This document shows positions 52,892-61,351 of a DNA stretch of 64,000 nucleotides, in pieces. The stretch comes from Bacteroidota bacterium (GTDB lineage Bacteria; Bacteroidota; Bacteroidia; Bacteroidales; UBA10428). The stretch spans positions 62,001 through 126,000 of the forward strand of contig CP065006.1 of the NCBI GenBank assembly GCA_016699695.1, written 5' to 3'. Within the stretch, counting starts at the first letter, position 1; each line of letters opens with the position of its first letter. The translations under genes and the position numbers were made by a program. Under the pieces are notes generated by a model. The model was not told the origin of the DNA. It did no database searches and was given only the letters and a program-made list of their open reading frames with translations.

Positions 52892-54085
52892 ATGTCGAAA
52901 AGAACAATTGTATCCATGCCCGGCGATGGCATTGGCAGGGTAGTACTTGAAGAAACAATACGTGTGCTGAATGCCGCTGGTTTTGAAGCCAATTATGTAG
53001 AAGGCGATATTGGTTGGGAATTCTGGTGTAAGGAAGGAAATCCCTTGCCCGACAGGACATTAAAGTTATTGGAAGAGCATAAAATCGGACTGTTTGGGGC
53101 CATTACTTCCAAACCAAAAAACGAAGCCGACGAGGAGCTTTCGCCAGCCCTGAAAGGTAAAGACTTGGTTTACTCAAGTCCCATTGTTGGCATGCGCCAG
53201 TATTTCGATTTAGATATTTGCATACGACCTTGTCGCACCTACAAAGGAAACCCACTCAATTTTATCAGAAGGGGCAAAGGTGAACAGATTGAAGAACCCT
53301 TGGTCGATGTAGTGATTTTCAGGCAAAATACCGAAGGGCTTTATGGCGGTGTGGAATGGTCCCATCCCGATGGCATTGTGTACGATGCTTTGTACAGTCA
53401 TCCTAAGTTCAGACAAAATTTTGGCAAGGTGCCACGCGAAGAAATAGCGGTATCGACCCGGATTTTCACGAAAAGAGCCACAGAACGCATACTGAGGGCT
53501 GCTTTCGATTATGCCAACAAAAACGGATACAAATCGGTTACCGTGTGCGAAAAACCCAATGTGATTCGCGAAACCTCGGGCATGATGTACAACATGGCGC
53601 GTGCCATGCAAAAGGAATACAGCCACATCGAACTTTGGAATACCAACATCGATGCCCAGATGATGTGGCTCACAAAAAATCCGGAAGACTATGGAGTAAT
53701 TGTAGCCGGTAACATGTTTGGCGATATTGTCTCCGACGGATTTGCCGGACTGATTGGCGGTTTGGGATTTGCCTGCAGTGCCAACATCGGGGAGAAGGTA
53801 GCAGTGTTTGAGCCTACTCATGGCTCAGCCCCGAAATATGCCACTTTCAACCCTTCAATTGTAAACCCGATTGCCATGGTCGAATCGGCCTGTATGATGC
53901 TCGATTTTATCTCCGAAAAGCATATGGCCAGTCAAATTCGAAAAGCCATAGCTCAGGTGATTCTCGAAGGCAAAGTGCGCACCTATGATATGATGAAAAT
54001 GACCGGTAAACAGGATGTAATTCAACAAGGTGCAGCTTCGACCCGTCAAATGGCCGATGCAATTATTGAAAAGTTAAAAAAATAA
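52892..54085 (+). CDS. Beta-decarboxylating dehydrogenase (isocitrate/homoisocitrate-type)
   Basis: 397 residues of the isocitrate/isopropylmalate dehydrogenase family: PGDGIGRVVLEETI, LFGAITSKP, a substrate loop VYSSPIVGMRQYFDLDICIRPCRTYKGNP, RQNTEGLYGGVEW, NTNIDAQMMWLTKNPEDYGVIVAGNMFGDIVSDGFAGLIGG and FEPTHGSAPKY. The loop is unlike classical ICDH (a SNxxLRK-type stretch), so isocitrate is not assured; homoisocitrate or another 2-(R)-malate with a longer side chain is possible. It could run either direction. It lies 83 bases after citF and 16 before the HD-like gene. Confidence 0.88.
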   Translation: MSKRTIVSMPGDGIGRVVLEETIRVLNAAGFEANYVEGDIGWEFWCKEGNPLPDRTLKLLEEHKIGLFGAITSKPKNEADEELSPALKGKDLVYSSPIVGMRQYFDLDICIRPCRTYKGNPLNFIRRGKGEQIEEPLVDVVIFRQNTEGLYGGVEWSHPDGIVYDALYSHPKFRQNFGKVPREEIAVSTRIFTKRATERILRAAFDYANKNGYKSVTVCEKPNVIRETSGMMYNMARAMQKEYSHIELWNTNIDAQMMWLTKNPEDYGVIVAGNMFGDIVSDGFAGLIGGLGFACSANIGEKVAVFEPTHGSAPKYATFNPSIVNPIAMVESACMMLDFISEKHMASQIRKAIAQVILEGKVRTYDMMKMTGKQDVIQQGAASTRQMADAIIEKLKK

Positions 54086-54101
54086 AGCCTGATAGAACAT
54101 T

Positions 54102-54686
54102 ATGGCACAATCAACATCAAAAGATAAAAGCCTAATCAAGGAGCAGATTATTGCCCTTTGGCCCGAAATGACATGGATAAATGATGCTCAATTGAGGCAG
54201 AAAACCATGGATACCTGGCAATTGGCTCTTGAAAAAAGCGTGCTTTCTGCCGATGACCTGAATACCATTCCTTTTACTTTGTTATGTGGTCCCGACCTGA
54301 AAGTGAGTTTTATGGCCCACAAGCGTGCCGTAGTGCACATTGCTCGCGAAGCAGCCTTAAAAATGAAAAGCTTCTTTGGAAAGGAACTGCCCATTAATAT
54401 GGATGTACTTATTTCAGGCGCTATTCTGGCCGATGTAGGTAAATTGTTGGAATACGAACTCGATAAAGAAGGAAATGCCCGGCAGGGAACTTATGGAAAA
54501 TACCTGAGGCATCCCTTCTCAGGGGTATCGCTTGCAGAGGCCTGCGGTGTACCCTCTGAAGTATGCCATATTATTGCTACCCATGCCGGTGAGGGTGACA
54601 TGGTAAAGCGCACCACCGAAGCATATATCGTGCACCATTCCGATTTTATGGCCTTTCTTCCTTTTAAGGAAAGGTTAAAGGTATAA
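54102..54686 (+). CDS. HD-like protein with altered HD doublet
   Basis: 194 residues. It looks like an HD phosphohydrolase (HKRAVVHIAREAALKMKSFF, then ISGAILADVGKLLEYELDKEGN, HPFSGVSLAEACGVPSEVCHIIATHAGEGDMVKRTTEAYIVHHSDFMAFL), but where the HD doublet is expected it reads AD (ILADVGK). Other histidines are present. Loss of the metal-ligating His suggests it has lost normal HD catalysis or uses the protein as a regulator. It is inside the operon, 16 bases after the dehydrogenase and 58 before the first hydratase. Confidence 0.75.
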   Translation: MAQSTSKDKSLIKEQIIALWPEMTWINDAQLRQKTMDTWQLALEKSVLSADDLNTIPFTLLCGPDLKVSFMAHKRAVVHIAREAALKMKSFFGKELPINMDVLISGAILADVGKLLEYELDKEGNARQGTYGKYLRHPFSGVSLAEACGVPSEVCHIIATHAGEGDMVKRTTEAYIVHHSDFMAFLPFKERLKV

Positions 54687-54744
54687 TGTAACTTATAACT
54701 TTATAAAAAGTGGTATAATAATTTGATATTCAATATATAATAAA

Positions 54745-56553
54745 ATGAATATTACAGAGAAAATACTGGCCATGCACTGTCATAGAGAGAAAGTAGTGCC
54801 AGGTGATATTGTAGACATTGACATTGATGTTCGTCTGGCCCGCGATTTTGGCGGAGCCAATGTAATTAAGAACCTTAATGACAATATGTTGGATGTGAAT
54901 GATCCCAGCAAAACCTTTTTTACTTTCGATTGCAATCCAACCGGGTCGGATCAGAGCTATGCTACCAACCAGCACAAATGTCGCATCTATGCCCGGGAGA
55001 ACAACATAGGTGTGTTCGATATCAATGCCGGAATTGGCACTCACATTGCCATTGACCAGGGTTTGGCTGTGCCCGGTTCTACATTGGTTTCAACCGATTC
55101 ACATGCCAATATTCTTGGGGCCATTGGCGCTTTTGGGCAGGGAATGGGCGACCGGGACATTGCGGCTGCATGGGCCAATGGTGCTGTTTGGTTTAAGGTG
55201 CCGCCAAGTGTTAAAATTATCCTGAATGGTAAAAAACCAGATGCGGTTACAGCCAAAGACATCATATTGAATCTATTGCTTGAATTTGGTGCAAATTCAC
55301 TGCTAGGATACTCTATCGAGCTTTATGGACAATCAATAGAAGAACTCTCGCTGGACCAGCGGATTACCATTTCATCCATGGCTACTGAGCTGGGAGCTAT
55401 TGCCCTTCTCATACCGCCCTCCGAAGAGGTACTGGAATATTGCAGTCTGAAAGCAGGAAAAAAAGTAACACCTGTGTATGCTGACAAGGATGCAGAATAT
55501 GAACAAACATTTGAAATCAATATCGAAGATTTTGTTCCAGCCATTGCTCTTCCTGGTCAACCACATGGAGTAGTTCCGATAGAGGAAGTAAGAGGCATTA
55601 AAATCGATTCGGCCTTTGTGGGAAGCTGCACCAATGGACGAATGGAAGAAATGCGCGTAGCAGCCCGATTATTGAAAAAGTATAAACTTGCTCCGGGTGT
55701 TGTTTTAAAAATAGTTCCTGCTACCGATGAAATCTGGCAACAATGCCTTAAAGAGGGTCTAATCGAAAGTTTTAAAGCTGCAGGTGCTTTGTTTGGTAAT
55801 GCCGGATGCGCAGGTTGTGCAGCCGGGCAGATAGGTCAAAATGGTCCGGGAGAAATTACAATCAGCACAGGTAACCGAAACTTCCCCGGCAAACAGGGAA
55901 AGGGTGAAGTTTACCTTGCCTCGCCCGAGATAGCTATTGCTTCTGCCATTGCCGGACATATAACCGATCCGGATAACCTGCCATCAAATCCTACGACTTT
56001 TACTGCAAAAGGAACCAAAGCCTTTCACAAGGATAAACCGAAAGAAAAGGAAAGAATTTCACCTTTAACTTGTGTAAGGGGCAGGGTCTGGATAATTCCT
56101 GAAGACAACATCGACACTGATATGATCTATCATAACCAACACCTTTCTATTACAGAGCTGGCAGAAATGGGGCAGTTTACATTTGGAAACCTCAAGGGAT
56201 TTGAGGATTTTGCTAAAAAAGCCAAAGCAGGAGATATTGTAATAAGCGGAAAGAATTTTGGTGCCGGAAGCTCGCGGCAACAGGCTGTAGATTGCTTTAA
56301 ATCTCTTGGCATACAGGCCATTGTGGCAAAATCGTTTGGTGCCATTTACGAACGTAATGCCATTAATGCAGGCTTTCCGGTGCTTACCTATACACAACTC
56401 GATACGCTCGAACTTAAAGAAAACGATACGGTAGAACTTGACTTTTCTACAGGCCGGTTCGAAAATCTTCATAATCAAAAAGTAATTTTTATCGGCAAAT
56501 TTGCCAATGTGCAAATGGATATCTATCAAAAAGGCGACTTGTTAAACGCGTAA
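54745..56553 (+). CDS. Fused aconitase-family hydratase (LeuC-LeuD type), paralog 1
   Basis: 602 residues in which a LeuC-like large domain and a LeuD-like swivel domain are joined. The iron-sulphur region reads SCTNGRMEEMRVA and then GNAGCAGCAAGQIG (CxxC instead of the usual PSCGPC). The C-terminal swivel shows IPEDNIDTDMIY and GKNFGAGSSRQQAVDCFKSLGIQAIVAKSFGAIYERNA. Aconitase-family enzymes isomerise a hydroxy acid via an unsaturated intermediate on a 4Fe-4S cluster. It is followed by its paralog after 10 bases. Substrate not proven. Confidence 0.88.
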   Translation: MNITEKILAMHCHREKVVPGDIVDIDIDVRLARDFGGANVIKNLNDNMLDVNDPSKTFFTFDCNPTGSDQSYATNQHKCRIYARENNIGVFDINAGIGTHIAIDQGLAVPGSTLVSTDSHANILGAIGAFGQGMGDRDIAAAWANGAVWFKVPPSVKIILNGKKPDAVTAKDIILNLLLEFGANSLLGYSIELYGQSIEELSLDQRITISSMATELGAIALLIPPSEEVLEYCSLKAGKKVTPVYADKDAEYEQTFEINIEDFVPAIALPGQPHGVVPIEEVRGIKIDSAFVGSCTNGRMEEMRVAARLLKKYKLAPGVVLKIVPATDEIWQQCLKEGLIESFKAAGALFGNAGCAGCAAGQIGQNGPGEITISTGNRNFPGKQGKGEVYLASPEIAIASAIAGHITDPDNLPSNPTTFTAKGTKAFHKDKPKEKERISPLTCVRGRVWIIPEDNIDTDMIYHNQHLSITELAEMGQFTFGNLKGFEDFAKKAKAGDIVISGKNFGAGSSRQQAVDCFKSLGIQAIVAKSFGAIYERNAINAGFPVLTYTQLDTLELKENDTVELDFSTGRFENLHNQKVIFIGKFANVQMDIYQKGDLLNA

Positions 56554-56563
56554 TTCTTAAAGT

Positions 56564-58351
56564 ATGGCAGGCAAAACATTTGTGGAGAAAATACTGGGGG
56601 CAACCAAAGGCAGTATTGTATTTGTAAAGCCCGACATTGTGCTTTCGCATGACAATTCAGCCAGTATCGAAAAGACTTTCAGAAAGATGGGCCACAGCAA
56701 GTTAGCCGATGCTTCGCAGTTGATGATTGTACTTGACCACAATGCCCCTCCAACTACCAGTAAACTGGCCAACGATTACCAACAAATTCGAAATTTTGTG
56801 AAAGAACAAGGCATAGCACGCTTTCACGATGCCGGAGAAGGTATCTGTCACCAGCTAATTTCGCTATATGCCAGGCCGGGAATGTTGATTGTTGGCAGCG
56901 ACAGCCATACATGCACAGCCGGGGCATTCAATGCCTTTGCGGCAGGAATTGATCGCACCGAAACAGCGGGTATCTGGGCCACCGGCGAAACCTGGCTTTT
57001 GGTTCCCGAAACTATCAAAATTGAACTTACAGGTCAACTTCCGCGTGGTGTATACGCAAAAGATATTGCTTTATATATCATAGGAATGATTGGTTCCAAT
57101 GGAGCAGACTACCGCTCTGTCGAATTTCATGGAGAGGGCATAGCGGGTTTATCCATAGCCGACCGAATGACCATCGCTAACCTGGCTTCGGAAATGGGTG
57201 CCAAAAATGCCGTGTTTCCTCCTGACGAAAAATTAGCTGTATTCCTGAATCAAAAATTTGAAGGTGTATGGGCCGATGCTGAGGCCAACTACTTGCAAAC
57301 ATACAAGATAGACCTCAGCCAGCTTTACCCTTTGGTGGCCTGTCCTCATCATGTCGACCATGTAAAAGCCGTGGATGAGGTAACCGGAACACCTGTGCAC
57401 CAAGCCCTCATTGGCACCTGCACCAACGGACGCATCGAAGATCTGCGTGAGGCCGCTCAAATTCTCAAAGGGCAAAAAGTTCCGAAAGGTTTTCAATTGC
57501 ATATCACACCGGCTTCGCGTAAAATATACCAACAGGCGGTTTCGGAGGGTCTGGTAGAGATTTTTCTCGATGCCGATGCAAACATTCTTTCGCCTTCCTG
57601 CGGACCATGTCTCGGCACAGGCCAAGGAATTCCGGCCGATGGAACAACCGTAATATCCACAGCCAACCGGAATTTTTTAGGTCGAATGGGTAATAAAAAC
57701 GTAAATATTTACCTTGCCTCTCCGGCTACAGTGGCACTTTCTGCTTTAAATGGTGTCATTACCAGTCCTGCAGTAAAGGTCGGAACAAATGTATTCCCCT
57801 TTCAGCAGTCCAATAGCCCGGTTCATGAAATTAAATCAAGTGATTTCCGGAAATCTGGTAATGTATGGGATTACCACGATGCCGACAACCTGAATACCGA
57901 CCAGATGTTTGCTGGCAATCTCACTTACGAAATCAACAGTTCGGAACCGGAAAAAATTGTTCCACATCTGTTAAAGGGCTTCGATCCAATGTTTGCCACC
58001 CAGGTTGAAAAAGGTGATATTCTGGTGTGTGGTGAAAATTTTGGTTGTGGAAGCTCACGCGAACACCCTGCTGTAGGTATGTTCCATGCAGGTGTAAGAG
58101 CAGTGATAGCCAAATCAGTTTCGCGAATTTTCTTCCGATCTGCTGTAAACCAAGGTCTTCCGGTAATTGTGCTGCCTTCAGCAATTGACGCTTATAAGAA
58201 AGGGGACGAGGTTAAAATTGAACTCGAAAAGGGCCTTGCAACAATCGGAAAGAAAGAATATCATTTTCCACCTTTTCCTGAAAAGATTACACATGTTTTG
58301 CAAGAAGGTGGATTAGTCAATTACCTCACCAACCGACAAAAACAGTCATAA
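56564..58351 (+). CDS. Fused aconitase-family hydratase (LeuC-LeuD type), paralog 2
   Basis: 595 residues with the same fused layout as its neighbour. Iron-sulphur ligands in GTCTNGRIEDLREAAQIL and SPSCGPCLGTGQGIPADG; the swivel has NTDQMFAGNLTYEI and GENFGCGSSREHPAVGMFHAGVRAVIAKSVSRIFF. Ordinary LeuC has this PSCGPC form. The pair resembles a duplication with divergence in the cluster-binding loop and the GSSR pocket, as expected if each handles one half-reaction or one substrate. Could be aconitate or homoaconitate hydratase. Confidence 0.88.
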   Translation: MAGKTFVEKILGATKGSIVFVKPDIVLSHDNSASIEKTFRKMGHSKLADASQLMIVLDHNAPPTTSKLANDYQQIRNFVKEQGIARFHDAGEGICHQLISLYARPGMLIVGSDSHTCTAGAFNAFAAGIDRTETAGIWATGETWLLVPETIKIELTGQLPRGVYAKDIALYIIGMIGSNGADYRSVEFHGEGIAGLSIADRMTIANLASEMGAKNAVFPPDEKLAVFLNQKFEGVWADAEANYLQTYKIDLSQLYPLVACPHHVDHVKAVDEVTGTPVHQALIGTCTNGRIEDLREAAQILKGQKVPKGFQLHITPASRKIYQQAVSEGLVEIFLDADANILSPSCGPCLGTGQGIPADGTTVISTANRNFLGRMGNKNVNIYLASPATVALSALNGVITSPAVKVGTNVFPFQQSNSPVHEIKSSDFRKSGNVWDYHDADNLNTDQMFAGNLTYEINSSEPEKIVPHLLKGFDPMFATQVEKGDILVCGENFGCGSSREHPAVGMFHAGVRAVIAKSVSRIFFRSAVNQGLPVIVLPSAIDAYKKGDEVKIELEKGLATIGKKEYHFPPFPEKITHVLQEGGLVNYLTNRQKQS

Positions 58352-58411
58352 TTCAAAATATTGGAAATTAATTATCAGCATAATTCGTTCAACCTTAAAA
58401 ATAACCGCTCT

Positions 58412-59959
58412 ATGAATAAAGATTTTGGCATACAGGAAGCCCTCCAGAAGTTGGGTATAGAATTAGAAAATAGCGGACTTTGCACAGGAACACACTGGCC
58501 CGCTGCCAGTGGCGAACTGGTATATTCTTATTCTCCGGTCGATGGTAAAAAAATAGCTGGAATAAAGTTAGCTACCTTGGATGATTATGCGCTCGCTGTG
58601 CGCACTGCCCAAAATGCATTTCTTCAGTGGCGCAGTGTACCCGCTCCCAAAAGGGGAGATTTGGTGCGGCAAATTGGCAACCAGCTCAGGCTTTACAAAG
58701 AACCTCTTGCCAAAATAGTAAGTTACGAAATGGGCAAAATTTACCAGGAGGCGCTGGGAGAAGTGCAGGAAATGATTGATATATGCGATTTTGCAGTGGG
58801 ACAATCGCGTCAGTTGTATGGCTTTACCATGCATTCCGAAAGGCCACAACATCGTATGTACGATCAGTATCATCCGCTGGGTATAGTGGGAGTGGTGTCA
58901 GCCTTTAACTTTCCGGTGGCAGTGTGGGCATGGAACAGCATGCTGGCCCTTATTTGCGGCGATGTAGTAATCTGGAAACCCTCTTCGAAGGTACTTCTAT
59001 GTGCCCTTGCTGTGCATAAAATCGTAGCTAAAGTCTTAACCGAAAATGAAATTCCGGAAGGAATTCTCACGCTGGTAGCCACCAGCTCGAAATACCTGGG
59101 CGATGATATGTTCTGCGACAAAAACATTCCACTAATCTCCTTTACCGGTTCGACACACATTGGTAAGAAAGTGGGTCGCCTGGTAGGCGAAAGGCTTGGT
59201 AGGAGCATTCTGGAGCTTGGTGGAAACAATGCCATCATCATAAGCGAGCACGCCAACCTTGATATGGCATTGAGAGCAGCTGTATTTGGTGCTGTGGGTA
59301 CCAGTGGTCAGCGCTGCACTTCGACAAGAAGATTAATTATTCATCATACCATATATACCGAGTTTAAAAATAAATTGGTAAGCGTGTATAAAAGCCTTCG
59401 AATTGGCAATCCATTAGATCCCACTACTCATGTGGGGCCTCTGGTCGACAAATCTGCTACCGAAAGCTTTTATCAGGCTATCGAAGAAGTGAAGAAAGAA
59501 GGAGGTAAAATACTATTTGGTGGAACACCCGTTGAAAATGATAACTTTAAATCAGCTTGTTATGTGGTACCATGCCTTGCCGAGGTGGAAAACAGCTTTG
59601 AAATAGTGCAGGAAGAAACCTTTGCACCCTTGCTTTATTTAATAAAATACAGTAATCTTGATGAGGCAATTGCTCTGCATAACAATGTGCCACAGGGTTT
59701 ATCCTCCGCCATCTTTACTTCCAATCTCACCGAAGCCGAAAGTTTTCTTTCTGCCGAAGGCTCTGATTGTGGAATAGCCAATGTAAACATTGGCACTTCG
59801 GGGGCAGAAATAGGCGGTGCATTTGGCGGTGAAAAAGATACAGGTGGGGGTAGGGAATCGGGCTCAGATGCATGGAAAACATACATGCGCAGACAAACCA
59901 ACACCATAAATAGAGGTTCTGAACTCCTGTTGGCCCAAGGTATCGAATTCAATGTTTAA
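58412..59959 (+). CDS. ALDH7-type L-aminoadipate-semialdehyde dehydrogenase
   Basis: 515 residues from MNKDFGIQEALQKLGIELENSGLCTGTHWPAASGELVYSYSPVDG at 58412. The frame opens at a TTG, 51 bases earlier, that has no family support. Family ALDH7 (antiquitin) signature: NFPVAVWAWNSMLALICGDVVIWKPSS, the Glu in SILELGGNNAIIISEHAN and the Cys in GTSGQRCTSTRRLIIH. ALDH7 oxidises alpha-aminoadipate semialdehyde to 2-aminoadipate, the step after saccharopine dehydrogenase in lysine breakdown. The next two genes code for the preceding steps, which supports this call strongly. Confidence 0.92.
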   Translation: MNKDFGIQEALQKLGIELENSGLCTGTHWPAASGELVYSYSPVDGKKIAGIKLATLDDYALAVRTAQNAFLQWRSVPAPKRGDLVRQIGNQLRLYKEPLAKIVSYEMGKIYQEALGEVQEMIDICDFAVGQSRQLYGFTMHSERPQHRMYDQYHPLGIVGVVSAFNFPVAVWAWNSMLALICGDVVIWKPSSKVLLCALAVHKIVAKVLTENEIPEGILTLVATSSKYLGDDMFCDKNIPLISFTGSTHIGKKVGRLVGERLGRSILELGGNNAIIISEHANLDMALRAAVFGAVGTSGQRCTSTRRLIIHHTIYTEFKNKLVSVYKSLRIGNPLDPTTHVGPLVDKSATESFYQAIEEVKKEGGKILFGGTPVENDNFKSACYVVPCLAEVENSFEIVQEETFAPLLYLIKYSNLDEAIALHNNVPQGLSSAIFTSNLTEAESFLSAEGSDCGIANVNIGTSGAEIGGAFGGEKDTGGGRESGSDAWKTYMRRQTNTINRGSELLLAQGIEFNV

Positions 59960-60054
59960 GTGCTATCTTTGAGACTCAATCTTGGTGAAACTGGTTGATA
60001 TTTTTAGCTTATAAGTGCTTTTATTTTTTACAGACTGGGATTAAAACGAATACT

Positions 60055-61263
60055 ATGCTGAAATTAGGATTAATAAAAGAAGGAAAAATTCCAAACGACA
60101 AAAGGGTTGCTCTTACACCCAAACAATGTCGGAGATTGCGGGAAATCTATCCAAAAATACAAATAATGATTGAGCCCAGTGCTTCCAGATCATTTATGGA
60201 TGAAGAATACGACGAGCAATGTTTTGTGCTGAACGAAAACATGGAGGAATGCGATGTGCTTATTGGCATTAAGGAAGTGCCCGTGAAAAGTTTAATCGAA
60301 GGTAAAACTTATTTGTTTTTCTCGCATTGTGCTAAGAAACAGGAACGTAATAAAGATTTGCTTAAAGCCGTATTAAAGAAGAATATTCGTCTGATCGATT
60401 TCGAATTACTCACCGACAAACAAGGTCGTCGTTTGGTGGGGTTTGGCCGTTTTGCCGGCTTAGTAGGAACCTACAATGCCATGAGGGGTTATTGCATTCG
60501 TTATAAAATGCCTGAACCCAAACCGGCTCATACGCTTAATAGCCTGAAAGAGCTTTTTTTGCAAGCACATAAAATAAAGCTACCACCCATTAAAATTGCT
60601 TTTACAGGTGAAGGCCGTGTAGCTGGCGGGGTCCTTGAAATTCTTCAAAATATGAAGATTAAGCAGGTAACAGTGGAAGAGTACCTGGCAAAAGAACTTT
60701 TTGAAGAGCCTGTTTTTGTGCAGCTAAAACCTGCGGATTATTATCAACCAAAAAAGGGCGGTGCATTCGATTTTAATCATTTTGTCCAAAATCCGGAAGA
60801 GTATTCAGGCAATTTTAAGCGTTTTTGCAATACAACCGATATGTTCATTTCCTCGGCCTATTGGGATCCGCGTTCTCCTGTGCTGTTTACCGCCGAAGAA
60901 ATGACAGAACCTTCTTTCCGAATTCGAATTATTGCCGATATTACCTGCGATATACAAGGATCCATTCCCAGCACTCTTCGGTCGGCAATTATAGAAGATC
61001 CCTTTTATGGTTACAACCCTTTTACCAGAAAGGAAGAACTTGCTTTTACCAAGCCAACCAATATAACGGTAATGGCAGTTGACAATTTGCCCAACGAATT
61101 GCCGCGCGATGCTTCGGAAGAATTTGGCAACAGCCTGATAGAAAAAATATTTCCATTCTTTTTTGAAGAGGACAAAGATGGAATTATTGAGAGAGCCACA
61201 ATTACACGCAATGGAGCTCTTACATCCAGATTTGAATATCTGAATGATTGGTTGAACTCATAA
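60055..61263 (+). CDS. Lysine-ketoglutarate reductase / saccharopine dehydrogenase (lysine-forming type)
   Basis: 402 residues from MLKLGLIKEGKIPNDKRVALTPKQCRRL at 60055. AlaDH/PNT-like N-terminal fold: the KTYLFFSHCAKKQERNKDLL block contains the conserved His and Lys that correspond to the LKR family; LIDFELLTDKQGRRLVGFGRFAGLVGTYNAMRG follows; the Rossmann region is IKIAFTGEGRVAGGVLEIL. It would join lysine and 2-oxoglutarate to saccharopine or run in reverse. It matches the LKR half of mammalian AASS. Gap of 95 bases from the ALDH gene, possibly with a TATCTTTG promoter element. Confidence 0.88.
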   Translation: MLKLGLIKEGKIPNDKRVALTPKQCRRLREIYPKIQIMIEPSASRSFMDEEYDEQCFVLNENMEECDVLIGIKEVPVKSLIEGKTYLFFSHCAKKQERNKDLLKAVLKKNIRLIDFELLTDKQGRRLVGFGRFAGLVGTYNAMRGYCIRYKMPEPKPAHTLNSLKELFLQAHKIKLPPIKIAFTGEGRVAGGVLEILQNMKIKQVTVEEYLAKELFEEPVFVQLKPADYYQPKKGGAFDFNHFVQNPEEYSGNFKRFCNTTDMFISSAYWDPRSPVLFTAEEMTEPSFRIRIIADITCDIQGSIPSTLRSAIIEDPFYGYNPFTRKEELAFTKPTNITVMAVDNLPNELPRDASEEFGNSLIEKIFPFFFEEDKDGIIERATITRNGALTSRFEYLNDWLNS

Positions 61264-61351
61264 TATTTTAATGCCAGAATTTCAATTACTTATATTGAAT
61301 TAGCGGAAATGTAAATCCGATTTATTTTTTACTTTACCAAGCCATCCGACC

